This document shows positions 37,458-53,699 of a DNA stretch of 64,000 nucleotides, piece by piece (positions within the stretch are counted from its first letter, which is position 1; the number at the start of each line of letters is the position of its first letter). A program made the position numbers and the translations under genes. Source of the DNA: Sapria himalayana (taxonomy: Eukaryota > Streptophyta > Magnoliopsida > Malpighiales > Rafflesiaceae); assembly GCA_029783825.1 (NCBI GenBank), contig JAREIK010005960.1, forward strand, positions 18,082 to 82,081, in the 5' to 3' direction. A model generated the notes under the pieces. That model made no database searches, was not told the DNA's origin, and worked only from the letters and a program-made list of their open reading frames with translations.

Positions 37458-38834
37458 CTTAAAAGTACAGACAATAAATCTGTCACATCCTCGGTGTTGT
37501 TGGAGAATCCACAAGAGATCAAGGCAGAGCATGATCCCTCTAGGCCTCTCCTCCGGCAAGGCTTCAATTCTATCTTCACAATAATAGTCCAGCAGCATAT
37601 ATATTGATGCCTTCCTTAGAGAATCTTGCTATCCAGCAATTGAAATAACTAATCCACACATCATTGCCTTACTATAATAAGGAAATTCAAGTAGCCACAC
37701 GAAACAAGAATAACACGTGGCAGGCACTTGCAATTAAAGCATGCCATTGTCAAAAAAGAGAAAAAAGAAAAAAACAAGCAGGAGATCATGAGGATGGTGA
37801 TACACACACTACATAGTATAACACATTGCAGGGAACAATCTTCTCTAGTTTATCCCTAAAAGATATGCACTTGACTAAGGTCTTCTTACTATGCAAAATA
37901 TTTTGTAGAGTTATTGTAGACATAATCCATCAAATTTTTCCACATCTTGCTTAGCAATGCCCATCGCCACATTGTAACCATGTTTTCATCAAAGAACATC
38001 ACTACCTCGGTGACTTCTTCATTTTCAGCTGCTAGATGTGATTTTGAAGGAGAAGATGATACATCATAGAGAATGTAAGCTCACACCTCGATTTTTCAAT
38101 GGCTGCCTCACGAACCCATTAACCAACATATCCTATTTTATCGACAGAATAGACATCCAGAGCTTCAAATAAACAAGCCATTACCTTTTCCTTTATCAGA
38201 TAATAGATGAGTAATGTGAGAACTAGGAGCCAATCTTTCATGGAAACAGTCTTTGAGATAGGAGAGAGAGCCATCTGATAGCATTCACCCTTGCTTCGAC
38301 ATCTCTAATCTCAGAATCACCCTGCACCTCAATCTCACAGAGCTTGAAGACAACCTCTCTCGATATATGAGCCAATTACATATAATGAAGAACTCCTAGG
38401 ACTAAAGCTGAGCCCCTTCTAATAGTAGTGTTTTGATCAGAAAGCAACTGTAGGTACTTTGAGGTCACACCAGCTGCATCACCATTATCTACAAGAATAG
38501 GAATGCTCGAACAAAGGGTTTCAAGGCACCAATAGCTTGTGTTCTGTGAAGTTTAAAGGGGAAGAAGATAAATGGAGCTTTGATGATATAATGGGTCATG
38601 TTGGAAAGAAATTAACTTGCAATGTGTAGCACCACCTGTATCTGAGGGTTGGGATGGCTCAAGATCTCATCGATGATATCAAACAAACTTGTGTGATCCT
38701 TTGGATAATGATAAATGACATAATGCAATACATTCTATCAATCAGGAGATAGCGGAGCGCATCATCTCTCCCCCCCTTACCCTAATAAGATGAGCATTCT
38801 CAATTGCACCAACTATGCCTGCTAAATCTTTTTG
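37458..38834 (-). pseudogene. TFCD: Captured tubulin-folding cofactor D fragment, right arm
   Basis: Mirrors 11799-13175 with the same three exon blocks and shared stops (for example after VLHYM). Private differences run both ways. Here ATGGCTTGTTTATTTGAAGC preserves MACLFEALDVYSVDN, which the left arm has lost by a 1-bp deletion. The left arm, however, has the better AIRWLFSLSQIFFHERLA stretch, where the right arm differs by a cluster of substitutions. Confidence 0.82.
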
Positions 38835-40850
38835 CTTATTTGCAAAAGAGAGCTTTTTTACAAATGGCCTTGCTCATTGCTTTATCCTGATCAAAACTAA
38901 ATATAATTATAATACTTTATATATAATGGCATATGATTATATAATTATACAAGTGTTTTGATATAATATTTGTGTTTTAAATATTTTTATAAATGTTACT
39001 TAAATATAATATATATATCTAACACTTTATAAAAATTATATGGTAAGTCTACTATCACATTTATCTAAAACATATCAAAAATATAGAAAATATATAAAAT
39101 CAATATGTTATATAAAAGTTTTACAAACTGTGATAAACACTTTTATTGTTATATAATTGCTATATAAAATTATAATAAATGATAGTTTTTATGTAAATTT
39201 TGTATAAATATTGTTATAAATATAACATACATATAGATAAATGATTATACATAACATTATATGTTTATATAAATCATATCAATGTTTTATATAGAATGTA
39301 ATATGTTAAATATATTTAAAAGTATAGACTTATAGAATATATGCCATATGAGTATTCTAAAGTATAAAAGTTTATATAATGTTATCTATTATAATATTTT
39401 TGCAGACACAAAAATAGAACTTATAACATTAAATTGTTTTTTCTTAAGTTACAGAAGCAAAAATAATATGCAAACATTTAGTATTTGAAAATCAATAATA
39501 ACCCTAAAAATTTAACTCCACAAGTGGTAATCAATAGAGAGAGACAAAGATTTGTAAAGAGTATTCCGAAGGAGAAGAGCAATGGATAATTTTACCTAGT
39601 AACAAGAAGAGGTTGATTCTGTAAGGTTGTCCTATAGTCCTGTTTCGCTTCTCCTCCTTCGTCGTTAAAAGATAAAAAAAGTTAAGTGCTTAATGCCTAA
39701 GCATTTTTTTTCAAGGAAACTATAAATACAAAATTGGATGTACATATATAGAAAATAATGAAACAAAAATATAAAAGAAAACTAAATTATAAAAAATAAA
39801 TATTTTAAATTAAAAATTGAAATAAATTTTATTTAAGCATAAATGATATTATTCATAAATAACATAAAATAATATTCTATAATAATAAATTATTTAATAC
39901 ACACAACACACACACACACACACACCACACACATATATATAATATTGTTTTAATTATAGAATTCAATTTATTTTTTATAAATATATTAAGAAATAATTAA
40001 AGGCATAAAATTAACATCTTTTAGTCATTATAAATTTGAATCATTGAAATATTCATTTAATAACACACTAAAACATTTATTTTTTAAATCATCACAATTT
40101 TTTTGATGTAATTAAAACATCTATATATTAATATTAAAATATCAATTTATTTTCTTTTAAATTTTATGAAAAAATTGAATTTTTTTTATAATTCAAAATT
40201 ATCAAATCTTTTAGTCATTATATATTAAAAGATTTTTTGAAATCATAAAATATTTATTTTACTTTAAATAATATAAATATTATTTTGTTTATTTGTTAAA
40301 TCATATATTTTTATAAATTTTTTTATTTAATCAAACAATAGTTTATTTTAGCATTTTATAGTAGTAATTTTTATTTATGTTGTTTTATTAATTAAAATAT
40401 TATAAAACTTATTATAAATATATAATAAATTATATAATGTTTTTAAATACAATATATAAATATCATAATTAAAAATTAAAAAAAATTTGTATAATTTTTT
40501 TAATTAATTTATAATCAAAAAATAATTATTTTAGTCTAATTTAATATATGTTTTTATTCAGATTTATATATTTAGTAATTTTTTTATTATAATATCATAT
40601 TTTATTATTATATGAAAAGATTATGGCTTTCAAGAAGCACTCATCTATAGACAATTACAAACATTTAATAGAAAAATTACATAAAATATTAAAAAAAGAA
40701 TGCTTAAAAAAATTAAATCATTAAGATTACCGACTGAAATTATAACTAGCCTAAAATCCAAGGAAAAATCACTAGCTAAATTCATATATTTTTAGAAATT
40801 AAACATTTAAGGAATTATCACTTCCAATGAAATATAAAATCAAAAAAAAA
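38835..40850 (-). other. AT-rich interior of element A, right arm
   Basis: Mirrors 9771-11798, with an interrupted AC run (about 39900-39935). No gene recognised. Confidence 0.6.
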
Positions 40851-41150
40851 ATTAAATTCAGATAATTATTTAGCAATGAATTTTGTCTCGTTCTAATTAG
40901 CTAGGGAAATTCATCGCTAAATCCATCACTAAATTTCCCACTTTTGATTGTGCAAATATCTACGATTAATTTTAGCAAGGGAAAATAATCATTCGAACTA
41001 TTTCCATCGTTAATCCATCACTAATCCGTCGCAAATTTTAATTTGATGTAAAATCAAAATTCACTTGTTATTCACTAGCTAATTTCTTGTGATAGCAAGG
41101 GATTTATACCTAGCTAATTTTCCTAGCTAAATATATCATTTTTTATAGTG
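40851..41150 (-). repeat. Terminal and subterminal repeats of element A (outer end), right arm
   Basis: Mirrors 9469-9770; ends TTTTTTATAGTG at 41150. Confidence 0.8.
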
Positions 41151-41153
41151 ATA

Positions 41154-42333
41154 TTAAGATATATAGTTAGATAGATAGACACTCAGATATATAGATAGAT
41201 AGATAAATAGATAGATAGATAAATAGATAGATAAATAGATATACAGAAAGATAGACAAATATACAATATAGATTGATAGATAGATATAAATACAGATAGA
41301 CAGATCGATAGACATATAGTTATAAGATAGATAGACAGACATAAATCAGACAGATAGCTATAAAGATAAGATAGACAAATAGAAAGATATAAAAAAGATA
41401 GATAGAAAATAATAGACAGACAAATAAACATGCAGATAGAACGATAAATAGAAAGACCTATATACATACATACATATCTATAGATATAAAGAGATGGATA
41501 TATAAATAGTTAGATATTAGAGAGATAAATGGATAAAAAGATATAGATAGAAAGAAGGATAGATAGTTAAATAAATAAATAGGCATATAGAAGGATTGAT
41601 AGACAGATGATAGATAGATAAATTGATTAGAAAATAGACATTTGGATAGAGGGATAGATAGACAGATAGATAGACAATTCAATAGATAGATACATATATA
41701 TATATGCATACATGATAGATACATAGTTAGGTAGACAGATTGATATTAAATAGAAATAAAACAAAAAGATAGTTAGATAATAGATAAATAGATAAATTGA
41801 TGATATATACATCGATAGATAGATCTTAGATAGAGTAGTTTGATAGGTTGACATATCAATAAAAAAGCTAGATAGACAGATAAATAGATAGAAAGGTAAA
41901 AAGATAGATAGTTAGACATATAGATAGACATATAAGAGATAGATCAAGAGATAAATAAGTTAGAAAGATAGATACATCGATATATAGACAGATAGATAGA
42001 TATATAATAGATGAAATAGATAAAAAGATAGAAAGACAATAAGATAGACAAATAGAAAATAGATAGATTGACAAATAGATAGAAAGATAATAAATAGATA
42101 GATAGATATATAGAATATAGAACTATAGAAGACTAATAGACAGATACACTTATAAATGATAGAGAGATAATAGATAGATAGATTAATACAAAGAAAGATA
42201 AAAGCTTAGATAGATAGATATATAGTGAGATAGATTGATAGATAGACAGATAGACAGATAGATAGATATAAAGATATATATATATAGATAGATGATAGAT
42301 AGATAGACAAATAGATAGATAGATAGAGAGATA

Positions 42334-42392
<59 letters not shown>

Positions 42393-43613
42393 TATAGACA
42401 ACAATATAATATTAGATGCAAATAACTAGATAGATAACTATAGCTAGATGGAAAATAGATAGATAGACAGACGAAGCTAGATAGACATAGATAAATAAAT
42501 AGATAGATAAAAAGATAGATAGATAGATTGTATATTAGATAGATAGACAGATATATAGTCAAATAGATAGAAGATAAAATAGTAGGTAGATAGACAGATA
42601 GATAAATAAATAAAAAGATGGATAGACAAATAGATAGATAGATAGAAAATTGAGGTGATATATAGATAGATAAACAAATAAATAGACATATAAGTAGACA
42701 AATAGATAGAGATAGATAAATAGTTAAAAGATATATCGATAGATAGATATGTAGAAAGTTTGATACATAGAAAGATAGACAAATAGATAGATAAATACAT
42801 AATAAATATATATATATATTAATATATATATATATCTATAATATATATATATATATATATATATAGATAAATAGATAAATAGATAGGACATATAGATAGA
42901 AAGATGTATTGACATATATATAGATAAATAGTCTGCTAGAGAAATAGATAGATAGATGACATATAGACATTCGTTATACCATATAGTATATAATGATAGA
43001 TTGATAGATAGACATATATATAGATAGTAGATTCTTGATGATTGATAAATATATTGATATATCAATCGATAGATAGATAGATAGATAAATAGATAAATAG
43101 TTAGACAAATAAATAGACATATTAATAGATAGATCACTAGATAGATAGTTAGATAGATAGATAGATAAACAAATAAATAGATAGATAAATAGATCGATAG
43201 ATAGATATATTATATATATAGAAAGATAGACAGATAGATAAGATAGATAGATAATTAAACACATAGATAGATAGATATATAGAAAGATAAATAGATAGAT
43301 AGACAAATAGAAACACAATTTATTAGACAGATTGATAGTCACATTGATAGAAAGATATATAGAGAAATAGATAAATAGATAGTTATACCAATATATAGAT
43401 TGATAGATAGAAAGATAAATAGACACACAAAAAGATAATTAGATTAATAGATAAACAAAAAGATAAATAGATAAATAGATAGACAAATATTAGGTATTTA
43501 GAAAAATAGATAGATAGACAGATTGATAAATAGATAGATAGACAAATAGATGGACAGACAGATATATAGATAGATAAATAATCAGATAGATAGAAAAATA
43601 GTTACATAAATTG

Positions 43614-43667
<54 letters not shown>

Positions 43668-46600
43668 GATAGATAGATAGATCGATTGGTAAATTTCCAA
43701 CAAGATAGACATATAGTTAGATAGATGGATAGATACATAGATAGATAGATAGATAATAGATTTATTGACAATAGATAGACAAATAGATACACTTATAGAT
43801 AGACAAAAAGATAGAAAAATAGATTGAAAGAATGATAGATAGATAAATAAGAAGATAGACACGGATATAGATAGATAGATAGATAGAAAGATACATAGAC
43901 AAAAATATAGGTAGTTAGTTAGATAGATAGACTCATAGATAGATAGAAATATAGAAAAACACATAGATAGATTAATAGATAGACAGATAGATAGTTAGAT
44001 AGATAGACAGAGAGATATATCGTCATATTGATAGATTGATAGATAGATAGATAGAGAAAGATAGATAGATAGAAAATAAATAGACAAATAGATAGATAGA
44101 TGGATAGACAAGTAGATAGATAGATATATAGGAAGATAGATAGATAGATAAAAATATATATATGCATATAGATATAAAAATATATAGAAAAATAGGTAGA
44201 AAGATTGATTGACAGAAAGATAGACACATAGATAGATAAATAATAGATAAATAAATAGATAGATAAATAGAGAGATAGATATATAGATAGATAGATAGAT
44301 ATATTGACATGTAGATAGAAAGATATATAGATAGATTTATAGGCTGATACATAGATAAATAGTTAGACAGATAGATCGACAGATATTATACAAATAGATA
44401 AATAGATAGGTAGAAAGTTGACATATAGTTAGAAATATTGATAAACATATAGATATAAAAATATATAAATAGATACATAGATAGATAGATAAATAGACAA
44501 ATAGATAGATAGATATATAGACATATAGCTAGACAATATAGATAGTCAGATATATAGAGAGATGTATATATAGATAGATAAACAAATAAATATATAGATA
44601 GATAAACTTATAGATTGACAAATAGATAGTCATATATATACATATATAGATAGATAGATAAATAGAAATATAAAAAAGACATATAGATTATAGAGAGATA
44701 GACAAATAGATAGGCTGTTAGATATACATATAGATAGATAATCAAATAGACAAATAGATAGACATTTAGATGGATAGACTAATAAAAATGCAAATAGGCA
44801 TACAGATAGATAGATAAATAGATAGATAGATAGACATATAGATAGATAGACAGATCTATTGATAGACATATATATAGATAGACATATAGATAGACAAATA
44901 GATTGGTTGATATATAAATAGACATAATATAGATAATAGATAGACAGATAGACAGATAGATAAATAGATTGATAAAGAGATAGATAGATAGATAGACATA
45001 CAAATAGACATACAGAGTTATAGACAGATAGATAAATAGATAGATAGACATATAGACATACATGTATAAAGATAGATAGACAGACAGATGATACATAGAT
45101 AGTTAGATTGAGAGACATAAAGAAAGACAGAAATAGAGACAAATAAATAGACAAGAGACAGACAAATAAACATGCAGATAGGAATGAAAATAGAAAGAAA
45201 GATACACAGATAGATAGATAGATATTTAGATATATAGATGGATATATAGATAGTTAGATTAAAGGATAGATAGAAAAAAAGATAGATAGATAGATAAAAG
45301 ATTAGATAGTCAGATAGATAGATTGACATATAGAAGGATTGATGGATGTGTATATATATATATATATATATAGGAATAAATAGACTGATAGATAGATAGA
45401 TGGATGGATGCATAGATAGATAATTAGATTGACAAATCAATAAATAAATAGATAGACAGATAGATAGACATATAGATACATAGATCAACAAATACACACA
45501 TAGGTAAATTGATTGATAAATAAATAGAAAGATAAACAAATAGAAAGATAGAAAAATAGATTGATAGATTGTTTGATATAAAGATAGATATACAAATAAA
45601 AAGTCAAATCAAAAGATAGATAGATAGATATATATATATATAGAAAATAGATTGAACTTTAGTTAGTTTGATAGACATAGTGATAGACATATCTATAGAA
45701 AAATATTTAGACTGATAGATAAATAGATAGAAAGATAGATAAATAGATAGGCATGTAGAAATAATGATAGATAGATAGATAGAAAGATAGATATATAGAC
45801 ATATATAGAAACAAATAGAGAGATACACATAGATTGATAGATAGATAGATATAGAGATAGATAGATACTTAGAAAGATAGATAGATAGATAAATATACAA
45901 ATAAATAAATAGATAGATAAACAAATATATAGATATATAGGTAGATAGACAAATATAGATATTTAGACAGACAAATAGATATCCAGATAGATAAAAAGAT
46001 AGATAGAGACATAGACATACAAATATATTGATAATTAGATGGATAGATAGATAAATAGATAAATAGATAAATAGATAAATATATAGATATAAAGATTGAC
46101 ATATAGATAGGTAGGTTGGTAGGGTAGGTAGATAGATAGATAAATTGATAAACATCTGGATAGAAAGATATTTAGACATATAGATAAAAAATAGATAGAT
46201 ATATAGATAGAAAGTCATATAGATAGATAGATAGATAGAAATAAAGATAGAGAGATATAAAAATAGATTGATTGATTGATTGATAGATAAATTAATAGAT
46301 AGATAGACATATAGATAGAGAGATATTTTGACATATAGATTGTATATAGATAAATAGACAGATAGATAGATAAATATAAAAATAGATAGTTAGATATTCA
46401 TAGAGACATAAATATATTGAAAGATAGATAGACATATAGATAGACAGATTGATAGAAAGATAGACAATCAAATTATAGATATATAGATAGATAAATAGAC
46501 TAATAAATAGATTGATAGTTAGACAAATAGATAGATATATTGATATATAAATTAATAGACTATATTTAGATAGATAGATAAACAAATTAATAGATAGATA

Positions 46601-47855
46601 GATAGACAGATATAGATAGATAAATTGATAGAAAGATAAATAGATAGATAAACATATAGAAAGATAAATATATAGATAGATAATTAGACATATAGATAGA
46701 TAGATATGTAGATAGATAGATAGATAGATAGAAACACCTATATAGAGATAAATAATAAATAGATAAATAAATTATACGACAAATAGATTGTCAAATAGAT
46801 AGAAAGATATATAGACATATACATAGATAGATAGACAAATAGATAGATAGAAAGATAGATAGAAAGATATATAGATAGATATATAGACATATAATTAGAT
46901 ACATAGATATTCAAATCGTTAGATAGATAGATATATATACAAATATATAGGTTGTTAGATGGATAGATAAATATATTGATAGATAGATTAATAGAAAAAC
47001 ATATAGATAGATTGATAGATATACAAATAGATAGATTGATAGATATACAAATAGATCGATTGATAGATAAATAAATAGATAGTCTACTAGATTGATAGAT
47101 AGATAGTCTAGTATATAGATAGATGGATAATTAAATAGACATATATACAGATAGATAGCCAGAAATTTAGATTGGTAGATAGGCATATAGATAGAAAGAT
47201 GCATAGTTAGATAAATAGATATGTAGATAGATAAACAAATAGATAGGCATATAGATAGACAAATAGATAAACAAATAGATAGATAAATAGATATACAAAT
47301 AGATAGAAAGAACTATAGATAGATATAAAGATAGACACATATATAGATAGACAAACATATAGATAGATAAATAGATATATTGATAGATAGACAAATATAT
47401 AGGTAGTTAGTTAGACAGAAAGATACATAGATAGATATAAAGATAGATAAACAGATAGATAGATAAATAGATAGACAAATAGAAAGACATATAGATGAAT
47501 AGATAGATAGTTAGAAAGTGAGATTGATAAATAGAGAGATAGATAGACCGATAGGCACATAGAATGATAGATAGATTAGTAGATAGATATAAAGACAAAT
47601 AGATAGACAGATAAATATATAGAAAGATAGATATATAAATAGATAGTTAGATAGATAGATATATACACATATAGATAGAAAAATAAATAGAAATATAAAT
47701 AGACAGAAGATAGACACATAGATAGATAGAAAGATAAATAAACTATAGATATATAGATAGATAAATAGTTAGATATATAGATAGATATATAGAAATATAT
47801 ATATATATATATAGAAATATATAGATATTTAGATAGATAGATGGATAGATATATA

Positions 47856-47895
<40 letters not shown>

Positions 47896-48222
47896 GGTTG
47901 ATAGATAGATAGATAGACATAAAGATAAAAATATAGATAAACATATGGATTGAAAAATATAAAAAGAGATAGATAATAAGATAGATAACTTGACAAATAA
48001 ATCGATAGACAGATAGATAGACAAATAGATAGACATATATAGACAGATTGATAGACAAATAGATTATATAGATAGATAGACAGAAGATAGACACATAGAT
48101 AGATAGACAGATAAATAAATTATAGATATATAGATAGATAAATAGTTAGATATATAGATAGATATATAGAAATATATATATATATATATAGAAATATATA
48201 GATATTAGATAGATAGATGGAT

Positions 48223-48271
<49 letters not shown>

Positions 48272-48438
48272 TATATAATAATAATAATAAGGTTGATAGA
48301 TAGATAGATAGACATAAAAATAAAAATATAGATAAACATATGGATTGAAAAATATAAAAGAGATAGATAATAAGATAGATAACTTGACAAATAAATAGAT
48401 AGACAGATAGATAGACAAATAGATTGATATATATAGAC

Positions 48439-48493
<55 letters not shown>

Positions 48494-49743
48494 AATAGAT
48501 AGATAAATAGATGTACAAATAAATAGACAAATAAATATACATATAGATAGAAATATAAATTTAATATTTATAGACATAAATATAGATAAATATATAGGTA
48601 TATAGATAGACAAATAGATAGATAGAAAAATAGATAGGTAGATATATAGACAGATAAATAAATAAATAAAAAAATAGATATACAAATAAATAGATAGATA
48701 GAAAAATAGATAGATTGATAAATAGATAGATGATTTATAGATAGATAGAGAAATATACAGACAGATATAATTATAGATAGATAGACATATAGAAAGAAAA
48801 ATAGATAAAAAGATATATAGATATAAAGATAGACAGATAAATATATGGATATATAAATAGTTAGATAGATAGATAGATAGACATATAAATAGATAGATTT
48901 ATAGATTATTAGATAGATTAATAGACATATAGATAAATATTTTGATAAATAGATAGTTGATATATATATAATTAGATAGTAGATAAATAGATAGATAGAT
49001 ATATAGATAAATAGATAGATAGATATATAGATAGACAAATAGATAGACAAATTGATAAATAAATAGTAAGATAGATGAATAGATGATAGATAAGATATAT
49101 ATAGATAGATAGATTGATAGACAGATAGATATATATATCTATATATATAAATAGTTAAATAGATAGACATATAGTTATAAATATAGATAGATAGATAGAT
49201 GGATCGATAGATAGATGACTAGATAGATAGATAAATAGATAATTTGATACACAGATAAATATTTAGATAGATAGATGGATAGACAAATTGATAGATCGAT
49301 AGAAAGATAGTCAGATTGGTATATAGATTGAAAGACATATTGATTATTAGATAGAGTGATAGACAAATTAATATATAGAATATTAGTAAAAGTGAAAGAT
49401 AGATAGATAGATAGATTGATAGACAAATCAATAGACAGACAGATAGAATAATTGATAGACATATAGATAGATAGACAAATAGTTAGATAGATAAAGTGAC
49501 AAATATATAGATAGGTATATTGATAGATAGAATGACAAATAGACAGAAAAATAGATAGATAGACAGATAGATAGATAGATAGATAGACATATAGTTAGAT
49601 AGAATAATTGACAGATAGATAGATATGTAGAAATATAGATATATAGACAGATAGATAGAAAACTAGATACAGATAGACATATAAATAGATAGATAATAAA
49701 TATATTTATAGAGTGATAGACAGACAGATTGATAGACTAATAG

Positions 49744-49774
<31 letters not shown>

Positions 49775-52700
49775 ATAGAAAATAGATTTATAGATAGATA
49801 GATATACATATAGAAAGACATATAGATAGATAAAAAAAATAGATAGATTAATATAGATATAGATAGACAAATATAAATGGATATAGATAGACAGATTTAT
49901 AGATAGAGAGATAGAATAATAGATAGATATATAGATAGTTAGATATACAAATAGATAGATAGATAGATAGATAAAAAAACAAATATATAGACAGATAGAT
50001 AGTTTGATTGAAAGAGAGATAGAAAAATAGAAAGATAGATAGACATACATATAGATAGATAGATCAATAGATAGAAAGACAAATAGTTATATAAATAGAT
50101 AGATAGAAATATATATAGAAAGATGGTTAGATAAATAGTTAGACATAAAGATAGACAACTAGATAGATAGATAGATTGATAGACAGATATATAGTTAGAT
50201 TGATTGATAGATAGCTAGACAGATAGATTGACAAATAGATAGACAACTAGATTAATATGTAGTTTGATAGATAGATATAGAGAATGATAGATAGACTGAC
50301 AGATATCGAAATGTAGACAGATAGATAGATATAAAGATATACATATAAATAGGCAGATAAATATATGTAAGATTGATGTATAGATAGACATATATATAAA
50401 GGTAGTTAGATAGATAGATAGAAAGATAAATAGATATTTAGATAGATAGACACATTTATAGAGAGATTAATAGATAGATTTAAAATTTGATTGATACATA
50501 GATTGATAGACAATTTGATCCACAGAATGATAAATAGATTGAAAATAGATTAATTAAAATGATTGATAGATAGATCGATAGATAATTTGATAAGCAAATT
50601 GATAGATAGATTTGTATACAGAGCCATAGATAGATTAATATTTAGATAGATAGAAAGATAGATAGATACATATACAGATAGATAGATAGATTTTCAAATA
50701 GATAGATAGATAGATAGACAAATAGACAGATAGATAGATAGACAAATTGATTGATAGACAGACAGATAGATAGATACATATACAAATAGATTGACAGGTA
50801 GACAGAAGAATAAATAGATAGATAAAAATAAAGTTAGATAGATAGACTGATAGATAGATTAAAATATAGATGGATAGATAGATATATAGACAGACAGATA
50901 GATAGACAAGTATATAGATAAATTGCTAGGCAAATAGATAGACAATAGATAAATAGATTGATAGACAAATAATAAGGTATATCGATATAAAGATAGTTAG
51001 ACACATAAATATATAAATAAATAGATATATAAATAGATAGATAGATAGAGAGATAGATAGATAGATAAATAGACATATAGATAGATAGATAGATAAAAAG
51101 ATAATTAGATAGATAGCTATATGGATTAATAGACAGATTAGTAGATAGATAGATAAAAAGATAGATAGATAGTTTGATAGAAAGATAGCTAGATAGTAAT
51201 ATAGATTGATAGATAGACATATCGTTAGACATATTTATAGAAAAATATATAGAGTCATATATATAGATAGATAGATATACATATAAATAGAAATATAGAT
51301 AGATAGATAAATACATATATAGAAAGACTAATATATTGCTACATAGATAGATAGATAGATAGACATATATATAGATATACAGATAGATAGATAGATAGAT
51401 AGATAGACAGACATATATAAATATAGATATAAAGATAATAAAATAAACAAATAGATAGGTAGATATATAAATAGATAGATAGATAGATTGATTGATTGAT
51501 AGATAGAAATATAGATAGATTGATAGATTGACAGACAGATAGACATAGTAATAGATAGACAGATCGATAGATTGACAAATAAGAAGATAGATAGAAAAAT
51601 AGATAGAAAAATAGATAGACAAACAGATAAATAGACTAATAAATAGACTGATAGACATGCAAATATAAAGTCATATAAAAAGATAGATAGACATGCAGAT
51701 AGACAAATAGAAAGATTTATAGATAGATACATAGATAGATGGATAGGTATAGAATTGATAGCTGGATATATAGATGGATAGATTGACTGATAGATAGTTA
51801 GATAGATAGATAAATAGATATAAAGACAGATAGATAAATGGATAGAAAGATGGATAGATATAAATAGATAGATAGATAGATTGATTGATTGATTGACAGA
51901 TTGATAAACAAATTGATAGATAGATTGATATACATATAGATATACAGTTTGTTATACAGATAGATAGACATATCGATATACAGATAGATAGATAGATAGA
52001 CATATATTAATAGGTAGAAAGACATATAGTTATACAAAGAGATAGAGAGATAGAGAGATAGAAAGATAAATAGATAGATAGATAGACATATAGATAGACA
52101 TATAGTTAGATAGATTGAAAGATATTTAGATAGATATTATTATATATATAAATAGATAGATAGATATATACCAATAGATAGGTTGATAGATAGATTGATA
52201 TATAAATAGATATATTAATAGATACATAGAACACAAATAGATAGACAAATAGATAGATAGACATATAGATAGACATATAAAAAAATAGATAGATCGAAAT
52301 ATAGATAGATAGATTTATAGATAGATATATAGAAAGATAGATAAACATATAGTTAGATATATAGATAGATAGATAAATAGATAGATAGAAGATAGATAGA
52401 TAGATATTTAGAGTGGTGGATAGATAGTAAGATAGACAACAAAATGTCAGATAGATAGATAGATTGATAGGTACATAGTCAGATAGATAGACAATTAGAT
52501 TGCCATATAGATAGACAAATAGATAAATAGATAGATATATAGAGAGAATAATAGATAGACAAATAAATAGATAGATTGACTGATAGAAAGAAAGATTGAT
52601 AGAAAGATAGATTGATATAAAGATAGAGAGAGAGAGAGACAGAAAGGTAGATAGAGAGATTATAGATTGATAATTACAAAAATAGATAGATAGATAGACA

Positions 52701-53646
52701 GGTAGACAGATAAATTAATAGACAAATAGATATATAGATAGATACACAAATAGATTGACAGATATATAAAAAGATAGATAGAAAGATAGATAGATATATA
52801 GATGGACAAATAAACATATATAGATATATAGATACTTATACAGATAGATATTCAAATAGATAGACAGATCAATAGATAGATAGTTAGATAGTTAGATATA
52901 CAAATAGATACACAGATAGAAAGATAGACACATATATAGACATATAGATAGATAGATATACAGATGGATAGATTGACGGACATATAGATAGACAGATAGA
53001 TAGATAGATAGATATACAAATAGAAAGATAATTAGATAGCCAGATAGATAGATAGATAATTAGAAAGATAGAAAGACACACATATAGACAGATTGATAGA
53101 TAGATTAATAGATAGTTAAAAAAATAGTTAGATAAAGAGATTGATAGGTAGGTAAATAGACGGATATATAGCTGCATAAATAGACTCATAGATAGATGGA
53201 TATATAGATGGATAAATAGACTAAAAGATAGTTAAATGTTAGATAGAGTGATACATAGATTGATAGATACACATAAAGATAGATAGATAGACAAACAGAC
53301 AAATAGATAGATAAATATATAGATAGATAGATAGACATATAGACAGATAGATAAATAGACATATAGATAAACAGATAGATACATAAAAAGATAGACTTAT
53401 AGATAAATAGATAGATAGAGAGATAGATAGATAAATAGGAATATATAGATAGAAAGATAGTTAGATAAATCTAAATAAATAGAGATAGAAAAATTTATAG
53501 ACAGATAGTTAGATAGATAGATATACTAATATATAGATAGATATATAGATTCACAGAAAGAAAGAAAGAAAGATACATAGATAGATAGATAGATAGATAA
53601 ACAGATAGAAAGATAGATAGATTGACAAATATTAAAACATATAGAT

Positions 53647-53699
<53 letters not shown>

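Larger units (their letters stand above)
32640..41150 (-). mobile_element. CACTA Pack element A, right-arm copy
   Basis: Begins CACTACAAGAAAATCCC and ends ...TTTTTTATAGTG. The flanking triplets are ATA on both sides (32637-32639 and 41151-41153), the complement of the TAT duplication in the left arm. It is 8511 bp. The same four captured fragments occur in reverse orientation. Confidence 0.9.
25459..51799 (-). repeat. Right arm of giant imperfect palindrome
   Basis: This is the reverse complement of 1-25087, with the same order of features mirrored. The palindrome probably extends further right, because the GATA-type array continues to 56897 while the left partner lies outside the window. 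The right arm carries private differences, for example an interrupted AC run near 39900 where the left arm has a perfect GT run, longer TA runs inside the array, and a lost splice donor in the SmF fragment. Confidence 0.95.
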
